Shown: piece by piece, positions 23,893 to 31,305 of the stretch | How the letters are laid out: every line of letters begins with the position of its first letter | Position numbering within the stretch: the first letter of the stretch is position 1 | DNA from: Bog-756 sp963699345 | GTDB lineage: Bacteria; Actinomycetota; Acidimicrobiia; Acidimicrobiales; RAAP-2 | Direction of reading: 5' to 3' | Assembly (NCBI GenBank): GCA_963699345.1 | Contig: CAVOTL010000007.1 | Location: forward strand, 248,001 to 312,000 | Length of the DNA: 64,000 nt | The notes under the pieces: generated by a model | Database searches by the model: none | Seen by the model: only the letters and a program-made list of their open reading frames with translations | What the model was told of the DNA's origin: nothing | Position numbers and translations under genes: made by a program

Positions 23893-24500
23893 CAGGCCGC
23901 CGCGCCACGGACCGCGGCCACGAAGTTGGCGAGGATGCCGAGACCGACGGCCCCGGACTTCTCGGGGTGGAACTGGGTGCCCCAGACCCGACCCCGCTCC
24001 GCCGTCGCCACCACCTCGCCGCCGTAGTCACAGGTGGACGTCGTGTCCGGCGTCCGCTCCGGGGCGAAGGAGTGGACGAAGTAGACCCAGGCGGGGTCGG
24101 GAGCCCCCGCCAGCAGATCGGACCGGTCGACCCGGAGCGTGTTCCACTGCATCTGGGGGTGCTTGACGCCCGGGGGCAGCCGCCGAACCGTCCCGGCCAG
24201 GACGCCGAGCCCGGCGGCTGACGGGTCCTCCTCGGATCCCTCGTAGAGCAACTGGAATCCCACGCAGATGCCGAGGAACGGCACGCCGCGGTCCACGGCG
24301 TCGGTGGCGGCGGCGGCGAGCCCCGTTCGCCCGAGGGCGTCGGCGCACCGTCCGAAGGCGCCCACACCGGGGAGGACGACGCCGTCGGCCCCGGCCACGG
24401 CGTCCGGGTCGTCGACGAGTCGGGCGTCACCTCCGACCCGCTGGAGGGCCTTCTCGGCCGAGCGCAGGTTGCCGATGCCGTAGTCGAGGACGGCGATCAC
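23892..24500 (-). CDS. hisH: Imidazole glycerol phosphate synthase, glutaminase subunit
   Basis: HisH releases ammonia from glutamine for HisF. The 202-residue class I amidotransferase has DYGIGNLRS, the oxyanion strand LPGVGAFG, nucleophile C79 in GICVGFQLL, and H178/E180 in QFHPEKSG. The usual GICLGMQ is GICVGFQ, a mild variation. It starts 17 bases after hisB. Confidence 0.95.
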   Translation of the reverse strand: MIAVLDYGIGNLRSAEKALQRVGGDARLVDDPDAVAGADGVVLPGVGAFGRCADALGRTGLAAAATDAVDRGVPFLGICVGFQLLYEGSEEDPSAAGLGVLAGTVRRLPPGVKHPQMQWNTLRVDRSDLLAGAPDPAWVYFVHSFAPERTPDTTSTCDYGGEVVATAERGRVWGTQFHPEKSGAVGLGILANFVAAVRGAAA

Positions 24501-24516
24501 GGGGCGGGTCGGCGCG

Positions 24517-25135
24517 TCACAGGATGCCCTTCGTCGACGGGATGCCCCCGCCCTCGATCCGCACCGCGTCCCGCAGCGCCGCGAGCCACCCCCTTGAAGG
24601 AGGCCTCCAGGATGTGGTGGGTGTTCCGACCGGTGACCAGGCGCACGTGCAGGGTGATGGCGGCGGCCGTCACGAAGGCCCGCCAGAACTCCTCGGCCAG
24701 CTGCGGGTCGAACGGCGGTGTCCCGAGGCCCGCCGTGTCGGGGGCGAAGGGGATCCCGTAGGCCAGGAAGGGACGGCCCGACAGGTCGAGGGCCACGTCG
24801 ACCAGCGCCTCGTCGAGGGGGAGCGAGACCGAGGCGAAGCGCCGCACGCCGGCCTTGTCGCCGAGCGCCTCGGCGAACACGCCGCCGAGGGCGATGCCGA
24901 CGTCCTCGACCGTGTGATGGGCGTCCACGTCGAGGTCGCCGGTGGCCGCCACGACCAGATCGATCCCGCCGTGGCGCCCGAGCTGGCCGAGCATGTGGTC
25001 GAAGAACGGCAGGCCGGTGGCGACGTCGGTCGCCCCGGTGCCGTCGAGGTCGACCGACACCTCGATCGAGGTCTCCTGGGTGGCGCGGGCCGTGCGGGCG
25101 GCCCGACGGTGCGGGGTGGGGTCAGAGGGGCTCAT
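24517..25135 (-). CDS. hisB: Imidazoleglycerol-phosphate dehydratase, frameshifted near the 3' end
   Basis: HisB dehydrates IGP to imidazole acetol phosphate. The first 184 codons read normally, with the metal motifs FFDHMLGQLGRHGG, DAHHTVEDVG and HHILEASFKG. After VAR the frame is lost; skipping one base near 24576-24583 restores the standard end (ALRDAVRIEGGG, then PSTKGIL and stop). The insertion sits in a GC-rich GCGGCG stretch. With only the last 20 codons affected, a sequencing error is most likely. The ATG overlaps the hisC stop (ATGA). It is monofunctional, without the phosphatase domain of enteric HisB. Confidence 0.92.
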
Positions 25136-26223
25136 CGCAGGCTTTCGGTCAGGGCGGTCAGGAACCGGTCGTTCTCCTCGGGGAGCCCCACCGTCACCCG
25201 CAGGCACCCGGTGAGGCCCGGCCACCGCGAACAGTCTCGCACGAGCACCGAGGCGTCGACGAGATCGGACCACACCCGATCCGCGTCCTTGCCGGTCGGG
25301 CGGAACAAAAGGAAGTTGGCGTCCGAGGGCCACGTCTCGACGGGCAGATCGGCGAAGGCGGCGGCGATGCGCCCGCGCTCCTCGGCCACCGCCGCCACCC
25401 GCTGCTCCATCTCCCCGACGTAGTGGAGCGCCAGACGGCCCGCCACCTGCTTGGCCGCATCCAGGTGGTACGGCAGGACGACCAGTTCGCAGGCGGCCAC
25501 CACGGCGGGGTCGGCCACCAGGTAGCCGAGTCGGGTACCCGCCATCGACCACGTCTTGGAGAAGGTGCGCACGACCACCACGTGGCGCATGCCCTCGGGG
25601 TCGGCCGCCCGCAGCTCCAGCGCGGACGACGGGGCGAACTGCCCGTACGCCTCGTCGACGACGAGGAGACCCGGGGCGAGCCCGGCCACCGCCCGGATCT
25701 CGTCGGGACGGTCGGCCCGGCCCGTCGGGTTGTTGGGAGAGCAGAGGAAGGTCAGCACCGGATCGCACCGGCGCACCACGTCCGCCACCGCATCGAGGTC
25801 GACGCCGAAGTCGTCTCGCCGGGGTCCGGCGGCCACGGCCGTCCCGGTGACCGCGGCGATGTGGCGGTGCAGCGTGTACGTGGGCTCGAACAGGGCCACC
25901 GTCCGCCCCGCTCCCCCGTACGCCAGCAGGAGGCACTGGAGCACCTCGTTCGAGCCGTTGGCGCAGAACACCTCGTCGATGCCGACGCCGTGGCTCTCGG
26001 CCAGGGCGGCCCGCAACTCGGTGGCCTCCCGGTCCGGGTACCGGTTGAAGTCGATCGATCCGAGCGCATCGGCGAGCTCCCGCCGCCACTCGTCGGGTGG
26101 GGGTAGCGCCGATTCGTTGGTGTTGAGGCGCACCTCCACGTCGACCTGCGCCGAGTGGTACCCCTCGAGCGCGCCGAGGTCGGACCGGACCGGCGGCAGC
26201 CGGCCGGGGCCTACCCGGGCCAT
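25132..26223 (-). CDS. hisC: Histidinol-phosphate aminotransferase
   Basis: HisC is a fold-type I PLP enzyme that transaminates imidazole acetol phosphate. The 363-residue protein has RLNTNES, YPDREATEL, GSNEVLQCL, FLCSPNNPTG, VVDEAYGQF, the PLP lysine in TFSKTWSMAGTRLGY, and the C-terminal CLRVTVG arginine. The ATG at 26223 overlaps hisD by 13 bases; the segment upstream in this frame is hisD antiphase sequence, not protein-like. Confidence 0.95.
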   Translation of the reverse strand: MARVGPGRLPPVRSDLGALEGYHSAQVDVEVRLNTNESALPPPDEWRRELADALGSIDFNRYPDREATELRAALAESHGVGIDEVFCANGSNEVLQCLLLAYGGAGRTVALFEPTYTLHRHIAAVTGTAVAAGPRRDDFGVDLDAVADVVRRCDPVLTFLCSPNNPTGRADRPDEIRAVAGLAPGLLVVDEAYGQFAPSSALELRAADPEGMRHVVVVRTFSKTWSMAGTRLGYLVADPAVVAACELVVLPYHLDAAKQVAGRLALHYVGEMEQRVAAVAEERGRIAAAFADLPVETWPSDANFLLFRPTGKDADRVWSDLVDASVLVRDCSRWPGLTGCLRVTVGLPEENDRFLTALTESLR

Positions 26224-27509
26224 CGGAGTCGGACCGACTGCGCGTGGGCCGGCAGACCCTCCGTGTCGGCCAGGGTCTCGACGTGGGGAGCGAGGGCCCG
26301 GACGGCGGCATCGTCCAGGCTCACCGCGTGGATGTGCTTGCGGAAGTCGTCGACCCGCAGCGCGCTGGCGAACCGGGCCGTCCGGTTCGTCGGGAGCACG
26401 TGGTTCGTCCCGGCCACGTAGTCGCCGAAGCTGGCCGGTGCGTTGGTGCCGAGGAAGACGGCCCCGGCCGACTCGATGTGCCCGAGCAACGACGCGGCGT
26501 CGTCGGTGAGGATCTCCAGGTGTTCGGGGGCGACGACGTTGGCCACCGCGCAGGCCTTCTTCGGGCTGTCGACGAGGACGGCGTAGCCTCCGGAGCCGAG
26601 CGTGGCCTCGAGGTCGGCCCGACGGGGGGAGGCGGCCACGATCCGGTCGACGGCGGCGTCCACCCGCTCGACGAGCTCCTGCGACCAGGTGATCAGCCAC
26701 GCCAGGCCGTCGGGCCCGTGCTCGGCTTGCACCACCAGGTCGATCGCCGCCAGCTCCGACGGGGTGCCCGGCCCGGCGATGACGACCACCTCGGACGGGC
26801 CGGCGAACGCCGAGGCGACACCCACCACTCCCGAGACCTGTCGCTTGGCCTCGGCGACGTAGCGGTTTCCGGGACCGACGATGACATCGACGGGGGCGAT
26901 GGTGCCGGTCCCGTACGCCATGGCCGCGATGGCCTGCGCGCCGCCCACCGCGTAGACCTCGGTCACGCCGGCCACGGCCGCCGCGGCCAGGGTGGCGTCG
27001 TCGATCCGTCCGTCCCGCCCCGGGGGGACGCACAGGACGATCTCCTGGACGCCGGCCACGTGGGCCGGCACCGCGCACATGAGGACGGTCGACGGGTACC
27101 GGGCCCGTCCTCCCGGGGCGTAGCACCCGGCCCGGGCCACCGGTCGGATCAGATGCCGCACCGTGACGCCGCCGTTGGTGAAGTCCTCCGGCGCATCGGC
27201 CGCCTCGTGGGAGTGGTAGGCGAGGATCCGGTCGTGGGCGACGTCGAGCGCCTCCTGGAGGGGCGCGGGTATGCGGGCCAGGGCGGCGGAGATCTCCGAT
27301 GCCGGCACCCGGAGCTCCTCGACGTCGACGTGGTCGAACCGCGCCGTCAGCCGCCGCAGCGCGGCGTCGCCGTCGGCCCGGACCTCGGCCAGGATGGCGG
27401 CCACGGCGTCCGACGAGCGGTCCTGTTCGTCCACGGGACGGGGCAGCAGGTCGGTGAGCGCCCGACGGTCACCGTCGAAGCCGCGGAGGTCGAGTCGTCG
27501 CAGGGCCAT
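26211..27509 (-). CDS. hisD: Histidinol dehydrogenase
   Basis: HisD oxidises histidinol to histidine in two NAD-dependent steps. The 432-residue protein is of normal length, with GCYAPGGRARYPSTVLM, VGGAQAIAAMAYGTGT, VDVIVGPGNRYV, the QAEHGPDG zinc site, VAPEHLEI and TNHVLPT. It is the first gene of the his run. TAGCAT (27519-27524) ends nine bases before the ATG. hisG is not upstream. Confidence 0.96.
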   Translation of the reverse strand: MALRRLDLRGFDGDRRALTDLLPRPVDEQDRSSDAVAAILAEVRADGDAALRRLTARFDHVDVEELRVPASEISAALARIPAPLQEALDVAHDRILAYHSHEAADAPEDFTNGGVTVRHLIRPVARAGCYAPGGRARYPSTVLMCAVPAHVAGVQEIVLCVPPGRDGRIDDATLAAAAVAGVTEVYAVGGAQAIAAMAYGTGTIAPVDVIVGPGNRYVAEAKRQVSGVVGVASAFAGPSEVVVIAGPGTPSELAAIDLVVQAEHGPDGLAWLITWSQELVERVDAAVDRIVAASPRRADLEATLGSGGYAVLVDSPKKACAVANVVAPEHLEILTDDAASLLGHIESAGAVFLGTNAPASFGDYVAGTNHVLPTNRTARFASALRVDDFRKHIHAVSLDDAAVRALAPHVETLADTEGLPAHAQSVRLRWPG

Positions 27510-27583
27510 GGCCCGCCGATGCTACCGGACGCCCACCGGGCCCCCCGGTGCCGGGCGGCGGCCCGGGGTGCCATGATCGGGCC

Positions 27584-27781
27584 ATGGCCGCCACCTCCGC
27601 CGAACTGTCCTCGCTCGCCACCGCCCTCGACGAACTGACGCGACGGGTCACGGTCCACGCCGAGGCGGCCGACGCGGCCAAGGACGAGGAGTCGGCCCGC
27701 GAGCTGTTCGCCATCGAGCGGTCGTTGGCCAGTGCCAACCGTCGGCTCTCCCGACTGGCGCTGACCCTCCAACGTCGGTAG
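27584..27781 (+). CDS. Small helical protein, unknown function
   Basis: The 65-residue protein is Ala/Leu/Glu-rich and probably a helical hairpin or coiled coil. There is no signal or membrane segment. A CATGAT hexamer six bases upstream of ATG 27584 gives the same leaderless spacing as others here; an in-frame ATG 12 codons further upstream is less likely. It lies divergently from hisD, 74 bases away. I do not recognise the family. Confidence 0.6.
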   Translation: MAATSAELSSLATALDELTRRVTVHAEAADAAKDEESARELFAIERSLASANRRLSRLALTLQRR

Positions 27782-27811
27782 GTCCCGCGCCATTCGGGGC
27801 ATCCCCGCGCC

Positions 27812-27930
27812 GATTCGGCGCGGATCGGTAGGGCCGGGCAGCGACCACCCGGGCGGGACGGATGCTCCGTCACCTACGGCGACGCCGGCGTCCACGGTTC
27901 TCTGGCGACCACCGTCCTGAACCGTTCTAC
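27812..27930 (+). pseudogene. Decayed fragment of a GYWLVASDGG-repeat protein
   Basis: In one frame this stretch reads ARIGRAG, resembling RVGRAG in the signal peptide of the 8895 gene, and then DGCSVTYGDAGVHGS, resembling one repeat unit (DGGVFAYGDAGFYGS), followed by LNRS. At DNA level TCGGTAGGGCCGGGC is shared with 8908-8940. The middle of the protein is missing, there is no start codon, and no more repeats follow. It looks like a deleted, drifting copy. The match is by eye and short. Confidence 0.4.
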
Positions 27931-27983
27931 GGCGCTGGCCGAACCCCCGCCGTCCGGGTCGGCCCGACCGGTGTCCGGACGCG

Positions 27984-28011
27984 GCGAAGGCACCCCGAAG
28001 GGTGCCTTCGC
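27984..28011 (+). terminator. 12-bp perfect hairpin
   Basis: GCGAAGGCACCC and GGGTGCCTTCGC pair perfectly around the tetraloop CGAA. It can fold on either strand. Lying between convergent genes, it probably acts as a terminator even without a T-run. Confidence 0.55.
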
Positions 28012-28051
28012 GCGAGCAGGTCGGGCGGCGGATCCCGATCCCTACTCTGTG

Positions 28052-28075
28052 GAACCAGTTGGCGGGAACTGGTTC
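28052..28075. repeat. 9-bp inverted repeat
   Basis: GAACCAGTT (28052-28060) and AACTGGTTC (28067-28075) flank a 6-base centre. It is either a second hairpin or a protein-binding site; there is no start codon close downstream. Confidence 0.4.
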
Positions 28076-28279
28076 GCCATTCATCTCATCACACATCGCC
28101 GTCGAATGCCAGTCATCTCCCCACCGGATTTTTCGGAACACACGGGTGTACCGCCGTATTCGTCGCTCTGAGCAGCATTTTCCATGGATATCATCTGTTC
28201 ACTGTCTGTGGGCGACGGAAGGCAGGGGCGGCCGCAACACGTGTTCCGCTCCCCCGACCCCACCCGGCGTCAACAGCTG

Positions 28280-28975
28280 TCAACGCCGGCCCGTCCGGGG
28301 CTCCGGACGGGGGGCGGTCCGCACCCCCAAGGAGGCCGACGGGCAGATGTCGGAGAGGATGCACTCGGTGCACCGGGGCGAGCGCGCCCGGCAGGTCTCC
28401 CGACCGTGGAGGATGAGCCGCAGGCTGAACACCCCGCGTTGGCCGGCGGGGATCATGGCACCGAGCTCGTGCTCCACCTTCACGGGATCGGTGGCGGTGG
28501 TGAGGCCGAGCCGGAGGGACAGCCGCTGGACGTGCGTGTCGACAGGTAGTCCCGGCAGGTCGAAGTCGACGCTCCGCAGTACGTTCGCCGTCTTGCGGCC
28601 GACACCGGGAAGGGTCACGAGATCCTCCAACCGCGTGGGGACCTCCCCCCCGAACCGCTCGACGACGGCGGTGGCCATGCCCACGAGGCTGCGGGTCTTG
28701 GCCCGGAAGAAGCCAGTCGGCCGGATCAGGTCCTCGACCTCGCCGACCGGGGCGTCGGCGAGGGACGCGGCGTCGGGGAACCGGGCGAACAGCGCCGGTG
28801 TCGTCTTGTTGACCCGCTCGTCGGTGCACTGGGCGGACAGGATGGTGGCGGCGAGGAGCTGGAACGCGTCGGCGTGGTCGAGGGCGCACAGGTCGGCCGC
28901 CGTACCCGGATACCGTTCTCCCAGTCGCTGGTTCACCACCCGGGCGCGTCCGGCAGGTGTCCGGGGTCGGCCCAT
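28280..28975 (-). CDS. nth: Endonuclease III
   Basis: Nth is a DNA glycosylase/AP lyase that removes oxidised pyrimidines. The 231-residue protein has the helix-hairpin-helix LPGVGRKTANV with catalytic K128, D146 in VDTHVQR, and the [4Fe-4S] cluster cysteines C195, C202, C205 and C211 in the C-x6-C-x2-C-x5-C pattern. The ATG is six bases from TAACCT and the gene is divergent from mshD, with only 28 bases between the two starts. Confidence 0.95.
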   Translation of the reverse strand: MGRPRTPAGRARVVNQRLGERYPGTAADLCALDHADAFQLLAATILSAQCTDERVNKTTPALFARFPDAASLADAPVGEVEDLIRPTGFFRAKTRSLVGMATAVVERFGGEVPTRLEDLVTLPGVGRKTANVLRSVDFDLPGLPVDTHVQRLSLRLGLTTATDPVKVEHELGAMIPAGQRGVFSLRLILHGRETCRARSPRCTECILSDICPSASLGVRTAPRPEPRTGRR

Positions 28976-28981
28976 GGGCGG

Positions 28982-28987
28982 AGGTTA
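28982..28987 (-). promoter_or_regulatory. -10 hexamer for nth (leaderless)
   Basis: TAACCT on the minus strand ends six bases before the nth ATG. It is separated by only four bases from the mshD -10 on the other strand. Confidence 0.5.
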
Positions 28988-28991
28988 CCGG

Positions 28992-28997
28992 TAGGTT
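28992..28997 (+). promoter_or_regulatory. -10 hexamer for mshD (leaderless)
   Basis: TAGGTT ends six bases before GTG 29004, back to back with the nth hexamer. Confidence 0.5.
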
Positions 28998-29003
28998 GGG
29001 GCC

Positions 29004-29930
29004 GTGGAGGCACGGGTGGCGGACGTGGGGGTGCCGGTACCCGGGGGCCTGCCCGCCGAAGTCCGGGGCCTGGTCGGGCGCCACGAATCCGGCCACGGGG
29101 TCGCCGGCCTGAGCGAGGGTCGGCTGCGGGCCCTCGACGCGGCCGCCCGCGGGGCCGAGGTCGGCCTGGAGGCGGCGACGGCACGACGGGCCAACGACGG
29201 GGAGCTGGTCGGCTGGGCCCAGGTCGACGACGATGCCGGCGGTGGGACACGGGCCCTCGAGGTCATCACCGTCGAGGACGACCCCCCGCTGGTCGACGCC
29301 CTCGCCGACCGGGTCATCGCCCGGGCCGACGCGGCCGGCCGGGGCCCGCTGCGCTGGTGGGTCTCCCCCGCCGGGGCCGCCGACGACGCCCGCGCCGCGT
29401 CCCGCGGCTTCCGGGTCGAGCGGGACCTGCTCCAACTTCGCTGTCGGCTCCCGCTGCCCCGGCGCCCGGGCGGCGACGGAGCCACGCCGGCCACCCGCGC
29501 CTTCCGGGTGGGGTCCGACGAGGCGGCCTGGCTGATCCAGAACAACCGGGCGTTCGCCGACCATCCGGAACAGGGTCACTGGGACCTCGCCACCCTGGAG
29601 GAGCGCGAACGGGAGGCCTGGTTCGATGCCGACGGCTTCCGGGTACTCGAGGTCGACGGCCGGATCGCCGGCTCGTGCTGGACGAAGGTCCACCGTGACG
29701 CCCGGCCGCCCCTGGGGGAGATCTACGTCATCGGGGTCGACCCCGACTTCCACGGCCGGGGCTGGGGTCGGCTGCTGACCGAGGACGGTTTCGCCTGGCT
29801 GGCGGCCACCGGACTGGCCGACGGCATGCTCTACGTGGATGCCGTCAACACCGCGGCGGTGTCGCTCTACCGCTCCATGGGACTCACCACCCATCACGTC
29901 GACCGCGCCTACCGGCGCGACGGCGGGTGA
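29004..29930 (+). CDS. mshD: Mycothiol synthase (two-domain GNAT acetyltransferase)
   Basis: MshD acetylates Cys-GlcN-Ins with acetyl-CoA, the last step of mycothiol synthesis, the low-molecular-weight thiol of actinobacteria. The 308-residue protein has two GNAT repeats. The N-terminal one (about 1-150) is degenerate. The C-terminal one has the MshD-type NNRAFADHPEQGHWD, then GSCWTKVH, IYVIGVDPDFHGRGWGRLL (acetyl-CoA loop) and YVDAVNTAAVSLYRSMGL. Normal MshD length. Start GTG is set by the hexamer at 28992. Its presence supports the actinobacterial origin. Confidence 0.9.
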   Translation: MEARVADVGVPVPGGLPAEVRGLVGRHESGHGVAGLSEGRLRALDAAARGAEVGLEAATARRANDGELVGWAQVDDDAGGGTRALEVITVEDDPPLVDALADRVIARADAAGRGPLRWWVSPAGAADDARAASRGFRVERDLLQLRCRLPLPRRPGGDGATPATRAFRVGSDEAAWLIQNNRAFADHPEQGHWDLATLEEREREAWFDADGFRVLEVDGRIAGSCWTKVHRDARPPLGEIYVIGVDPDFHGRGWGRLLTEDGFAWLAATGLADGMLYVDAVNTAAVSLYRSMGLTTHHVDRAYRRDGG

Positions 29931-29937
29931 GGACGGG

Positions 29938-30630
29938 TCAGTGGACGCCGATGAGGTGGCCGATGCTGAACGTCACCCCGGCCGCCGCCGTGGAGATGAG
30001 GAGCTGACGGCCGGCCGACCACAACCACCACCGGCCGGTGAAGAACGACAGGGCCGCTCCGACGACCAGTGACGCCACGGCCCCGAGGGCCACCGACCAC
30101 AGGATGGCCGTGGTGCCGTCCACGAACAGCCACGGCAACAGTGGGATGAACGCCCCGAGCGCGAAGGTGACGAACGACGACAGGGCGGCCTGGAACGGCC
30201 GGCCGGTCTGTCCCGGTGTGTAGCCGAGTTCCTCGCGGGCGTGGGTCTCGAGCGCCAGGTCGGGGTCGCGCATCATCTTGACCGACAGCTCGTCGGCCAT
30301 GGCCGGCTCCACCCCCCGGCTGCGGTACAGCGCGGCCAGCTCGCGTCGCTCGTCCTCGGGGTCGCTCAGGATGGCCCGTCGCTCGACGTCGAGCTCGCGC
30401 TGCATCAGTTCGGACTGGGCCCGCATGGACACGTACTCCCCCGAGGCCATCGAGAAGGCCCCGCCGATCAGTCCCGCGATGCCGGCCAGCCGCACCGAGC
30501 CGGCCGAGGCGTGGGCCCCGGCCATCCCGAGGATGAGGGACACGTTGGAGACGAGCCCGTCGCTGACCCCGAAGACGGCGGCCCGGGCGCCCCCGCCGTT
30601 GATGTCGCGATGATGGTGCTCGCCGTCCAC
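29938..30630 (-). CDS. VIT1/CCC1-family membrane protein (putative Fe/Mn transporter)
   Basis: The family moves ferrous iron or manganese across membranes. The 230-residue protein has the first helix motif VFGVSDGLVSNVSLILGMAGA, a second helix ending FSMASGEYVSMRAQSE (conserved metal-path Met/Glu), a cytoplasmic helical insert of about 80 residues rich in Glu and Met-Met, and three C-terminal membrane helices. The GTG start is supported by TACCAT seven bases upstream. It is convergent with mshD, eight bases apart. Confidence 0.85.
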   Translation of the reverse strand: MDGEHHHRDINGGGARAAVFGVSDGLVSNVSLILGMAGAHASAGSVRLAGIAGLIGGAFSMASGEYVSMRAQSELMQRELDVERRAILSDPEDERRELAALYRSRGVEPAMADELSVKMMRDPDLALETHAREELGYTPGQTGRPFQAALSSFVTFALGAFIPLLPWLFVDGTTAILWSVALGAVASLVVGAALSFFTGRWWLWSAGRQLLISTAAAGVTFSIGHLIGVH

Positions 30631-30637
30631 GCGGTCG

Positions 30638-30643
30638 ATGGTA
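30638..30643 (-). promoter_or_regulatory. -10 hexamer for the VIT family gene (leaderless)
   Basis: TACCAT on the minus strand ends seven bases before the GTG at 30630. Confidence 0.45.
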
Positions 30644-30735
30644 CCGACCCGGACCCGGTGAGGACGCACTGCACGCCGACGGTAGGCGCCCCTCACCCGC
30701 CGGGGACCGGGTGGTGGTGGCGCCGGGCCCTCCCC

Positions 30736-30741
30736 TACAGT
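30736..30741 (+). promoter_or_regulatory. -10 hexamer for the MaoC gene (leaderless)
   Basis: TACAGT ends seven bases before ATG 30749. Confidence 0.45.
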
Positions 30742-30748
30742 CGGGCGC

Positions 30749-31204
30749 ATGGCAACCACCGTGCAGGGCATCGAAGGCTTCAAGGACCTCGTCGGACAGC
30801 ATCTCGGGTACTCCGAGTGGCACGTCGTCGACCAGGCCCAGGTCAATCTCTTCGCCGACGCGACCGGCGACCACCAGTGGATCCACGTCGACCCCGAAGC
30901 GGCCAAGAGCGGTCCGTTCGGCGGTCCGATCGCGCACGGATACCTGACCCTCTCCCTGGTCCCCGTCCTGTTGTCGGGGATGATGACGGTCGAGGGGATC
31001 TCGATGGGCGTCAACTACGGCTGCAACAAGGTGCGCTTCCCGTCGCCGGTGATGGTGGGCAGTTCCATCCACCTCGGCGTCGCCGTGGCCGAGGTGGAGG
31101 ACGTGACCGGTGGGGTCCAGGTCGTGCTGGACACCACGGTGGAGACCGAGGGTGCGGACAAGCCCAACTGCGTGGCCCAGGTGGTGTACCGCTACTACGT
31201 CTGA
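30749..31204 (+). CDS. MaoC-like (R)-specific enoyl-CoA hydratase
   Basis: This is a hot-dog-fold hydratase of 151 residues. The hydratase-2 motif is clear: D41 and H46 in FADATGDHQWIH, then FGGPIAHGYLTLSL. The family hydrates trans-2-enoyl-CoA or acts on related thioesters. The close match to single-domain nodulation protein N/MaoC proteins of mycobacteria leaves the exact substrate open. It is a single-gene unit. Confidence 0.88.
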   Translation: MATTVQGIEGFKDLVGQHLGYSEWHVVDQAQVNLFADATGDHQWIHVDPEAAKSGPFGGPIAHGYLTLSLVPVLLSGMMTVEGISMGVNYGCNKVRFPSPVMVGSSIHLGVAVAEVEDVTGGVQVVLDTTVETEGADKPNCVAQVVYRYYV

Positions 31205-31209
31205 ACCGG

Positions 31210-31238
31210 CCTCCCCGATGTCCGCCCGGACACGGAGG
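31210..31238 (+). terminator. Hairpin after the MaoC gene
   Basis: CCTCC/GGAGG forms the outer stem and TGTCCG/CGGACA an inner one, six bases after the stop. The inner loop of two bases is tight, so the fold is uncertain. Confidence 0.3.
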
Positions 31239-31268
31239 TCCAGGTCAGCGCCACCGTAGGTGCATCTG

Positions 31269-31285
31269 CTCCGACAATTGGAGCG
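31269..31285 (+). promoter_or_regulatory. Inverted repeat upstream of the MerR-type gene, candidate operator
   Basis: GCTCC-N7-GGAGC lies just upstream of the merR-type promoter and partly overlaps a second GGAG-N6-CTCC arm reaching the -10. MerR regulators bind such repeats in their promoter spacers, so autoregulation is plausible. Confidence 0.35.
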
Positions 31286-31293
31286 AACACTCC

Positions 31294-31299
31294 TAGAGT
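31294..31299 (+). promoter_or_regulatory. -10 hexamer for the MerR-menG-menF operon (leaderless)
   Basis: TAGAGT ends six bases before ATG 31306. Confidence 0.5.
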
Positions 31300-31305
31300 G
31301 GGGGC

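Larger units (their letters stand above)
27782..28279. other. Gene-poor interval between convergent genes, with two hairpins and lower GC
   Basis: This is the only interval over 300 bases without a convincing gene. It holds the repeat-protein fragment (27812-27930), a 12-bp hairpin (27984-28011), a 9-bp inverted repeat (28052-28075), and from about 28070 to 28200 a stretch visibly richer in A and T than the rest of the window. Open frames across it have no recognisable protein features. No transposase, tRNA or attachment site is seen. Confidence 0.6.

Noticed and set aside
27971..28171. A 66-codon protein gene across the hairpin region
   Set aside because: It has no ribosome site or domain, contains two inverted repeats, and its upstream frame continues from the decayed repeat fragment.
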